DNA from: Clostridiales bacterium | GTDB taxonomy: Bacteria; Bacillota; Clostridia; Oscillospirales; Ruminococcaceae | Assembly (NCBI GenBank): GCA_012519635.1 | Contig: JAAYPV010000077.1 | Span: forward strand, 1-50,330 | Direction of reading: 5' to 3' | DNA: 50,330 nucleotides | Shown: positions 44,198 through 50,330 of the stretch, piece after piece | Layout of the letters: every line of letters starts with the position of its first letter | How positions within the stretch are numbered: the stretch's first letter is position 1 | Made by a program: the position numbers and the translations under genes | Notes under the pieces: model-generated | Seen by the model: only the letters and a program-made list of their open reading frames with translations | Told to the model about the DNA's origin: nothing | Databases searched by the model: none

Positions 44198-44227
44198 CTT
44201 GTAGAAACCTTTCTACAAGTGTATAAT
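44198..44227 (+). promoter_or_regulatory. aprA promoter overlapped by a perfect inverted repeat
   Basis: -35 TTGTAG (44199-44204), a 17-bp spacer and a perfect -10 TATAAT (44222-44227). A 10+2+10 perfect inverted repeat (arm CTTGTAGAAA at 44198-44207, second arm 44210-44219) covers the -35 and most of the spacer. That is the typical position of a repressor operator. Confidence 0.7.
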
Positions 44228-44265
44228 TAAAACATAGTAAATATATATTGAATGTAGGTGAATAT

Positions 44266-45939
44266 ATGAACCTTGAGATAAAAAGGATAGAAACAGATTT
44301 TCTTATTATTGGAGGCGGTGCGGCGGGCTGCTATGCAGCATTGACATTTTGTAGGGAATCTGACGAAAATGTACTTATTATTGAGAAGGCTGATATTGTA
44401 AGAAGTGGTTGTCTTGCAGCTGGGGTAAATGCAATTAATGCTTATATTGCACCGGGAAGAACAGCACAGGACTATGTAGATTATGCAAAAGCAGATGCTG
44501 ATGGAATTGTGCGTGGAGATTTACTCTTGACAATGTCTGAAAGGCTGAATAAGACAGTTAAAGAAATTGAAAAGCTGGGACTCACCATTTTAAAGGATAA
44601 AAAAGGGGATTATGTAACGAGGGGAAATCGAAATATTAAGATAAATGGAGAGAATATCAAGCCAATTATTGCAAGGGCTGTTTTAGAAGAGCCGAGAGTA
44701 ACTGTTTTAAACCGTGTTAATGCATTTGAATATATAATTGATGGAAACAGAATAGCTGGCGTATATGCCTTTGGAGTTGACCATAATGTTCTTTATGTAA
44801 TTTCAGCAAAGGCTGTTTTGTGTGCAACAGGAGGTGCAGCTGGACTTTATAAGCCTAATCATCCAAGCTTTTCAGCTCATAAAATGTGGTATCCCCCATT
44901 TAATACTGGTGCAGGATATGCAATGGGAATACTGGCAGGAGCAGAAATGACTACTTTTGAAATGAGGTTTATTGCCTTGAGATGTAAGGATACAATTGCT
45001 CCTACGGGGACAATAGCTCAGGGAGTTGGTGCAAAACAGATTAATGCACTGGGCGAGGTTTATGAGCATAAATATGGCTTGACAACTTCACAGCGTCTAC
45101 ATGGAACAGTTGTTGAAAATCTAGAGGGAAGAGGTCCATGTTATTTGAAAACAGTTGGAATTTCCAAGCAACAAGATGAGGATTTGCAGAAGGCATATCT
45201 TAATATGGCACCTAGTCAGACGCTCAGATGGATTGAAAGTGGAAAGACACCGAGTGTCGAAAATGTAGAAATAGAAGGAACAGAGCCTTATATTGTTGGT
45301 GGACATACTGCAAGCGGATACTGGGTGAGTACCGACAGGGAAACAACGATAAAGGGTTTATTTGCAGCGGGTGATGTTGCTGGAGGCTGCCCTCAGAAAT
45401 ATGTATCAGGTGCATTTGCAGAGGGTGAAATCGCTGCAAAAGCTTCGTTAAAATATATTTATGACAGAAGAATTGAAATTGATGAAGGAGATATTGATAA
45501 AAGGAAAAAACAGCTAGAAGGCTTTTTAAATCGTACTGATTCAGCTTATACAGTTGACCAACTTGAATGTAGTATGCAGGACATAATGGATAAATATGCT
45601 GGTGGAATAAGTATGCATTATCGTTATTCGGATAAAAGCTTGAAAACTGCAAACGAAAAAATCATCGAGTTAGAAGAAAAAGCAAAAACTCTTTCAGCAA
45701 GGGATATGCAAGAGCTAGTTTATGTGTTTGAACTTCTTGAAAGATTGACAGTTTGTAAATCTGTTATAGCACATTTAGCAGCACGAAAGGAAACACGCTG
45801 GAACAGCTTTGCAGAGCATACTGATTATCCGACAAAGTCAAATGAATGGGTTAAATATATTAATTCCCGGCTTGAAAATGGTGAGATAAGAATTATTTAC
45901 CGTTCAATAGTTGAGGAGGGAAATATTTATGAGCATTGA
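44266..45939 (+). CDS. aprA: AprA-like adenylylsulfate reductase flavoprotein subunit
   Basis: A 557-residue FAD protein of the fumarate reductase/AprA superfamily. The dinucleotide-binding motif LIIGGGAAGCYAAL is near the N-terminus. The C-terminal FAD motif is the AprA-like GHTASGYWVSTDRETT, followed by GLFAAGDVAGGCPQKYVSGA. It would reduce APS to sulfite and AMP with the 4Fe-4S subunit encoded next. It is shorter than AprA of sulfate-respiring bacteria (about 650 residues), which fits an assimilatory version. The neighbours cysDN and sulfite reductase support this over a fumarate reductase. ATG 44266 follows a TAGGTGA site and is preferred to TTG 44248. Confidence 0.88.
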   Translation: MNLEIKRIETDFLIIGGGAAGCYAALTFCRESDENVLIIEKADIVRSGCLAAGVNAINAYIAPGRTAQDYVDYAKADADGIVRGDLLLTMSERLNKTVKEIEKLGLTILKDKKGDYVTRGNRNIKINGENIKPIIARAVLEEPRVTVLNRVNAFEYIIDGNRIAGVYAFGVDHNVLYVISAKAVLCATGGAAGLYKPNHPSFSAHKMWYPPFNTGAGYAMGILAGAEMTTFEMRFIALRCKDTIAPTGTIAQGVGAKQINALGEVYEHKYGLTTSQRLHGTVVENLEGRGPCYLKTVGISKQQDEDLQKAYLNMAPSQTLRWIESGKTPSVENVEIEGTEPYIVGGHTASGYWVSTDRETTIKGLFAAGDVAGGCPQKYVSGAFAEGEIAAKASLKYIYDRRIEIDEGDIDKRKKQLEGFLNRTDSAYTVDQLECSMQDIMDKYAGGISMHYRYSDKSLKTANEKIIELEEKAKTLSARDMQELVYVFELLERLTVCKSVIAHLAARKETRWNSFAEHTDYPTKSNEWVKYINSRLENGEIRIIYRSIVEEGNIYEH

Positions 45940-46243
45940 GATTATTAAAGATAAATGCATAGGTTGTGGAAGATGTTTTAAGGTTTGTCCAGGAACTCTT
46001 ATATCTTTGGGAAGTGACGGAAAAGCAGAAATAAAAAGACCGGAGCGTTGCTGGGGCTGCACCTCATGTTTAAAGGAATGTCCTGTTCAGGCAATAGAAA
46101 TGTTTCTTGGAGAGGATATTGGAGGACTTGGAGGCAGGCTTACTGTATGTAGGGAGCAACATCTTTTGCATTGGAAAGTAAGACTTCCTGATGGAAAAGA
46201 AACGACCATTACTGTTGACAGTAGAAATTCAAATAAATACTAG
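45929..46243 (+). CDS. aprB: AprB-like 4Fe-4S subunit of adenylylsulfate reductase
   Basis: A 104-residue ferredoxin-like protein with two cluster motifs, [13 protein letters not shown] and [12 protein letters not shown], followed by a short tail ([15 protein letters not shown]) like that of AprB. It would pass electrons to the AprA flavin. The ATG at 45929 follows GAGGAGGG and overlaps the aprA stop by 11 bases, indicating coupled translation. Confidence 0.88.
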   Translation: MSIEIIKDKCIGCGRCFKVCPGTLISLGSDGKAEIKRPERCWGCTSCLKECPVQAIEMFLGEDIGGLGGRLTVCREQHLLHWKVRLPDGKETTITVDSRNSNKY

Positions 46244-46253
46244 GAGTGATTAT

Positions 46254-47150
46254 ATGTTCATGTCGCATTTAGATAAGCTTGAGGCTGAGGCTATTTATAT
46301 ATTTCGTGAGGTTGCTGCAGAATGTGAGCGTCCTGTTATGCTTTATTCAATCGGAAAGGATTCATCAGTAATGATGCATTTAGCGCTAAAGGCATTTTAT
46401 CCACAAAAGCCACCATTTCCTTTTATGCATATTGATACAAGCTGGAAGTTTCGTGAAATGATTGAATTCCGTGACAGGCGTGTAGAAGAGCTTGGCATAA
46501 ATCTTATAGTATATCGCAATGAAAAAGCTCTTGCGCAAGGAATTAATCCCTTCGACAATGGTGCGGCGTACACCGATATTATAAAGACGCAGGCTCTGAA
46601 GGATGCGCTTACAAAATATCAGTTTACTGCAGCATTTGGTGGTGGCAGGCGGGATGAGGAAAAATCAAGAGCAAAAGAGAGAATTTTCTCTTTCCGCAGC
46701 GAAAATCATGCATGGGACCCAAAAAATCAGCGTCCAGAGATGTGGAAGCTTTATAATACCCGTATTAACAAAGGAGAAAGTATAAGGGTGTTTCCTATCT
46801 CAAATTGGACGGAGAAGGATATATGGCAGTATATCAAAAGGGAAAACATTCCGATAGTACCTTTATATTTTTCTAAGGAGAGGCCGGTTGTAGAACGCGA
46901 TGGTAATCTTATAATGGTTGATGATGAGAGAATGAGGCTTTTGCCGGGGGAAAAGCCGATGATGAAGAAGGTTCGTTTCCGTACATTGGGCTGTTATCCA
47001 TTGACAGGTGCAGTTGAGTCGGAGGCAGAAACTCTTGATGAGGTGATTGAGGAAACACTTGCCTCAGCAACAAGTGAACGCACAAGCCGAATTATTGACC
47101 ATGAGGAAACAGGCAGCATGGAACGAAGAAAAAAGGAGGGATATTTTTAA
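46254..47150 (+). CDS. cysD: Sulfate adenylyltransferase subunit 2
   Basis: CysD makes APS from sulfate and ATP together with the GTPase CysN. The 298-residue protein has the PP-loop [45 protein letters not shown] and the C-terminal [10 protein letters not shown] and [12 protein letters not shown] motifs of the family. ATG 46254 has AGGAG 7 bases upstream. Its stop overlaps the cysN start (TAATG). Confidence 0.96.
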   Translation: MFMSHLDKLEAEAIYIFREVAAECERPVMLYSIGKDSSVMMHLALKAFYPQKPPFPFMHIDTSWKFREMIEFRDRRVEELGINLIVYRNEKALAQGINPFDNGAAYTDIIKTQALKDALTKYQFTAAFGGGRRDEEKSRAKERIFSFRSENHAWDPKNQRPEMWKLYNTRINKGESIRVFPISNWTEKDIWQYIKRENIPIVPLYFSKERPVVERDGNLIMVDDERMRLLPGEKPMMKKVRFRTLGCYPLTGAVESEAETLDEVIEETLASATSERTSRIIDHEETGSMERRKKEGYF

Positions 47151-48751
47151 TGAGCAATTCATCAAAGGGACTTCTTAAATTCATTACCTGTGGCAGTGTT
47201 GATGATGGCAAGTCGACTCTGATTGGGCATATTTTATATAATTCAAAGCTAATTTATGCTGACCAGGAGCAGGCATTAATTCTTGATAGTCAGGTTGGAA
47301 GCTGTGGTGGAAAAATTGATTATTCCTTGTTGCTTGACGGACTGATGGCAGAAAGAGAACAGGGTATAACAATAGATGTTGCTTATCGTTATTTTTCAAC
47401 GGATAAAAGAAGCTTTATCGTTGCGGATACTCCAGGACATGAGGAATATACAAGAAACATGGCTGTTGGTGCATCATATGCAGACCTTGCAATAATTTTA
47501 GTTGATGCCTCTAAGGGTGTTCTTGTGCAGACAAGGAGGCATATGCGTATCTGCAGTTTAATGGGAATAAAATATTTTGTATTTGCAGTTAATAAAATGG
47601 ATTTAATAAATTACAATTTTGAAAGATTTATTAAAATTTCCGAAGAAATAAAGCAGTTTTCTGAAGGTCTTGGCATAGAGGACATTATTATTATCCCTGT
47701 TTCGGCAACAGAAGGGGATAATTTAATAAACTGTTCTGAAAAAATGAGCTGGTATAAGGGACCGTCGCTTATTGAGTATCTAGAAGATGTGGATGTTGAG
47801 GATAACAAGCCAGAAAAAGGCTTTTACATGCCTATTCAGAGGGTATGCCGTCCTGATTATAGCTTTCGTGGATTTCAGGGTCAAATTGAATCGGGTGAAA
47901 TAAGTATTGGAGATAAAGTTACAATTCTTCCAAGCGGAGAGGCGGCTGTTGTAAAATCAATTCATATTTGCGATAAGAAGTCGGATAAGGCATTTATGGG
48001 TCAGCCCGTTACTATCCAACTTGACCATGAGGTTGATGTTTCGCGTGGCTGTGTTATAACACATGATGCTGGGATAAAAACAGCAAAAAAAATTACAGCG
48101 ACACTTTTATGGTTGGACGATGTAAAGCTCACCTTTGGAATGGATTATTGGATTAAAATTGGCACAAAAATGGTGCCGGCAGTAGTTACTGCAATAAACC
48201 ATAAAATTGATGTAAATACAGGAGAACTTTTAAAGGCATCAAATGCTGAAAGAAATGAGATTGTGCGCTGTCAGATAACACTTTCTGAGGAGATTGTTCT
48301 AGATGAATTCAATAAGCACAAAACGCTGGGCAGTTTTATTCTTATTGATAGGATAAGTCATGCAACATCAGCATGTGGAATTGTTGAAAGGCTTGACAGC
48401 AAAGAAAATAATACAGTTATTTTTACAGACGGAGAGAAAAGTGTAACAGTTAGAATTTTTGACAGCTTTTATTATCACACAGATATTATGTCTGTTTTAA
48501 GGCACAGTAGAAATGATGAGGTTTATTATTGTGGTGATGCCTTACCGCTTAAAGGCGAGTGCTTTGAGTATCCTGAAAGCTTTGATATTGAGGTGGAGGG
48601 GATTGGCTATGCAAATATAAGAAATGGTATATTCATAGGCTTTGGTCCACATGAAAGCAGTTATCCTCTGTTAAATATAGATGGAATTGAATTTGAAAAC
48701 GGTAGACTTGGAAATTTTACAAAATATCGGCATATTGTTGTATGGGAATGA
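47150..48751 (+). CDS. cysN: Sulfate adenylyltransferase subunit 1 with novel C-terminal extension
   Basis: A 533-residue GTPase of the EF-Tu superfamily: P-loop GSVDDGKST, switch region EREQGITIDVAY, DTPGHEEYTRNMA and NKMDL. Beta-barrel domains II and III follow, ending about GSFILIDRISHATSACGIVE. CysN GTPase activity drives APS formation by CysD. Instead of an APS kinase (CysC) fusion, the protein carries about 115 further residues (from about 48403: VIFTDGEKSVTVRIFDS, then VEGIGYANIRNGIFIGFG) that I do not recognise. Absence of CysC fits a pathway that reduces APS directly. Confidence 0.94.
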   Translation: MSNSSKGLLKFITCGSVDDGKSTLIGHILYNSKLIYADQEQALILDSQVGSCGGKIDYSLLLDGLMAEREQGITIDVAYRYFSTDKRSFIVADTPGHEEYTRNMAVGASYADLAIILVDASKGVLVQTRRHMRICSLMGIKYFVFAVNKMDLINYNFERFIKISEEIKQFSEGLGIEDIIIIPVSATEGDNLINCSEKMSWYKGPSLIEYLEDVDVEDNKPEKGFYMPIQRVCRPDYSFRGFQGQIESGEISIGDKVTILPSGEAAVVKSIHICDKKSDKAFMGQPVTIQLDHEVDVSRGCVITHDAGIKTAKKITATLLWLDDVKLTFGMDYWIKIGTKMVPAVVTAINHKIDVNTGELLKASNAERNEIVRCQITLSEEIVLDEFNKHKTLGSFILIDRISHATSACGIVERLDSKENNTVIFTDGEKSVTVRIFDSFYYHTDIMSVLRHSRNDEVYYCGDALPLKGECFEYPESFDIEVEGIGYANIRNGIFIGFGPHESSYPLLNIDGIEFENGRLGNFTKYRHIVVWE

Positions 48752-48791
48752 AATGTGGAATATATATTTTTAAATGAAAGAAGGTGTTGGT

Positions 48792-49655
48792 ATGGCAGTT
48801 GATTATAAGGCACTAAAAGAAAGTGGATTCATGAGACAGATTCAGAAAAATTTATTTTCCCTCAGAATGAAAGTTATTGGTGGAAATTTGCCGGCAGAAC
48901 AGCTTTCTGTAATAGCAGAAATCAGCAGAAAGTACGGAAAAGGATATGTTCACATGACCTCGCGTCAGAGTGTTGAAATTCCGTTTATTAAACTGGATGA
49001 TATTGAAAAGGTAAAGGCAGATTTGGAGGCAGGTGGAGTAAACACTGGCTTATGTGGTCCTCAGGTTAGAACAGTTACTGCCTGTCAGGGAAGGGATGTT
49101 TGCCCATCTGGTTGTATTGAAACCTATCCTTTAGCGGTTGAAATTTCTGAAAGGTATCTTAATCGACAGTTACCACATAAATTTAAAATTGGTGTTACTG
49201 GCTGTATGAACAATTGTCTTAAAGCAGAGGAAAATGATGTGGGTATAAAGGGGTGCTATCTTTTTGAGTGGTTGCCTGAGAACTGCAGATTATGTGGTAT
49301 TTGTATAAAGGCATGTAAAAAAGGTGCATTGAAAAACAATGGAAAGAAAATTATTCTTAACAAGAAAAAATGTGTTAACTGTGGTCGTTGCGTAAAATCA
49401 TGCCCATTTGGTGCATGGAAGTGGGAGTCGGGATACATATTGTCCTTTGGAGGAACCTTTGGAAATACGATAGCAAAGGGAAAGCATATTTTGCCAATTA
49501 TTTGTGATAAGCAAATCTTGTTCAAAGTTGTAGATAAGGCGGTTGATTTTTTTGATAAACATGCTGAGCCCGGAGAGCGTTTTCGTAAGGTGATAGAAAG
49601 AGTTGGCTGGGATGAGTTTAAGGCTGAAATCGAGGCAGCCTATAATGGTAGCTAA
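48792..49655 (+). CDS. Single-subunit siroheme sulfite reductase with ferredoxin domain
   Basis: A 287-residue protein of the small Dsr/AsrC-like assimilatory group. The N-terminal ferrodoxin-like half-domain contains HMTSRQSVEIPF. The siroheme/4Fe-4S ligands are in TACQGRDVCPSGC and GVTGCMNNCLKAE. An inserted ferredoxin part has two further 4Fe-4S motifs, CRLCGICIKACKKG and CVNCGRCVKSCPFG. It would reduce sulfite to sulfide, ending the pathway encoded upstream, using siroheme probably finished by the CbiK-type chelatase at 42291. ATG 48792 follows an AAGGTG site, 40 bases after cysN. Confidence 0.9.
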   Translation: MAVDYKALKESGFMRQIQKNLFSLRMKVIGGNLPAEQLSVIAEISRKYGKGYVHMTSRQSVEIPFIKLDDIEKVKADLEAGGVNTGLCGPQVRTVTACQGRDVCPSGCIETYPLAVEISERYLNRQLPHKFKIGVTGCMNNCLKAEENDVGIKGCYLFEWLPENCRLCGICIKACKKGALKNNGKKIILNKKKCVNCGRCVKSCPFGAWKWESGYILSFGGTFGNTIAKGKHILPIICDKQILFKVVDKAVDFFDKHAEPGERFRKVIERVGWDEFKAEIEAAYNGS

Positions 49656-49761
49656 AGGATCATTATGTCATATAATTTAGATTTAAGGGAAATTGTTAAA
49701 AACAGATAGGTTTTCAATCAAAAAAATAGTCGTGTGCAGATTATAAATGAAATGCATATAA

Positions 49762-49796
49762 ATTGCCTGTTGAGCTTGTCAACAGGCAATATTTTA
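49762..49796 (+). terminator. Terminator of the sulfate-assimilation operon
   Basis: A 12-bp perfect stem (ATTGCCTGTTGA, 49762-49773, with 49779-49790) is followed by ATTTTAAT. It lies about 105 bases after the sulfite reductase stop. Confidence 0.8.
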
Positions 49797-50008
49797 ATAA
49801 AACGCATTTTGCTTATTCTTTCGTTTGTTTTATAATATAATTATAGTTATAGACCCAATATTTCACCCTAATAACTATTGTCATAAAGGTGATAAAGCTT
49901 CATTCTAATTCCATTATAATAGTAATTATAACATATAAATATAAATACTTTTTATAATAAATTTTAAGTATTTAGCTAGGTTATTACTTAAATAGATTTA
50001 ATACTTAG
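49797..50008. other. Gene-free AT-rich stretch
   Basis: No gene, repeat or structured RNA recognised. Several TATAAT-like hexamers occur by composition. Confidence 0.5.
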
Positions 50009-50330
50009 AAGGAATTTACTGATTTAAGCGGCAACGCTGGATATCTATTAATTCGTACAGGTCGAAAAAAGTGGTATACTAATCAAATTCTCTTTTTACT
50101 TATGGTGATTATTACATATATAATACCATTGTTTGTATTTTCAATTATTTTTACAGCAAGAATTTCATCTGTACTTAATGGCTGGAGTAATGTTATGCAG
50201 GATTTATAGTTTAATATGAATCGTGAATTAAGGGATAGATATCCACTTGGAAACCATTTACATAGCAATTATCAACAATTTTAGACCATATGCAGCACTA
50301 GTTTACAGTATTATTTTATTGGAGTCGGAG
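50009..50330 (+). pseudogene. Decayed ABC-2-like permease fragment
   Basis: An open frame from 50009 to 50209 has no start codon or ribosome site. It translates to SGNAGYLLIRTGRKKW followed by a long hydrophobic helix (ILFLLMVIITYIIPLFVFSI), the pattern of ABC-2 type export permeases. After the stop, related-looking pieces appear in other frames, including NRELRDRYPLGNH and, near the window end, RPYAALVYSIILLE. This is a broken remnant of a permease gene that probably continues beyond the window. The family assignment rests on general pattern only. Confidence 0.5.

Noticed and set aside
44248-44265. TTG start extending AprA by six residues
   Set aside because: ATG 44266 has the better-spaced TAGGTGA site and begins the conserved N-terminus. 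The TTG would lie only about 14 bases after the likely transcription start.
49665-49709. 14-codon ORF (MSYNLDLREIVKNR) after the sulfite reductase
   Set aside because: It is very short, has only a weak GGATC-like site upstream and matches no family I recognise. It could be a remnant, but cannot be supported as a gene.
1-50330. CRISPR arrays, tRNA/rRNA genes, intact insertion sequences, phage genes
   Set aside because: No regularly spaced repeats, cloverleaf sequences, transposase motifs or phage structural proteins were seen on either strand.

Overview
The window is AT-rich DNA with Gram-positive ribosome binding sites (GGAGG-type), short leaders, T-rich intrinsic terminators and a T-box. 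Dockerin and cohesin modules recur: a dockerin-GH43 enzyme at the left edge, a cohesin-dockerin protein at 6.1 kb, a cohesin-bearing lipoprotein at 30.8 kb and a GH5-dockerin enzyme at 33.7 kb. Together these suggest a cellulosome-forming anaerobic clostridium, probably of the Ruminococcus/Oscillospiraceae type. Species is not determinable from this sequence alone. I see no rRNA, tRNA, CRISPR array or intact insertion sequence.

Layout. 1-1.6 kb: 3' part of a dockerin-GH43-CBM6 enzyme. 2-5.9 kb: nadE (glutaminase site degenerate), pyrE and an ApgM-type phosphoglycerate mutase. 5.9-6.8 kb: a c-di-GMP-I riboswitch and terminator in front of a frame-disrupted cohesin-dockerin (ScaC-like adaptor) gene. 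7-9.5 kb: an FMN reductase and a zinc-ribbon/PASTA/Trp-repeat protein. 9.6-20 kb: a carbohydrate locus with two complete ribose-type ABC importers transcribed divergently, two TIM-barrel isomerase/epimerases and a Gfo/Idh/MocA dehydrogenase. 20-27 kb: clpC, a THUMP methyltransferase, a class A PBP and a small BofC-C-like membrane protein. 27-30.6 kb: leuA under a leucine T-box and two membrane proteins. 30.7-35.3 kb: a lipoprotein whose cohesin halves appear in swapped order, a fused ECF ATPase and the GH5-dockerin endoglucanase.

35.3-49.7 kb is one functional block for sulfate assimilation. It holds a CysPTWA sulfate importer, a FecBCD-type metal-chelate importer, a CbiK-type sirohydrochlorin chelatase and a LacI-family regulator. 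It continues with an AprAB-type APS reductase, CysD, CysN and a siroheme sulfite reductase with built-in ferredoxin clusters. No APS kinase or CysH is present, so the inferred route is sulfate, APS, sulfite, sulfide. The promoters of the two sulfur operons each carry the same 11-bp LacI-type half-site, with its central CG exactly 40 bp upstream of a perfect TATAAT. The sulfate-importer leader also holds a 23-codon cysteine-containing ORF and a terminator-like hairpin. The last 500 bases carry only a decayed ABC-2 permease fragment.

The items most worth following are the shared LacI-type box and cysteine leader peptide of the sulfur regulon, the apparently permuted cohesin lipoprotein, the c-di-GMP-controlled cohesin-dockerin gene and the glutaminase-dead NadE.
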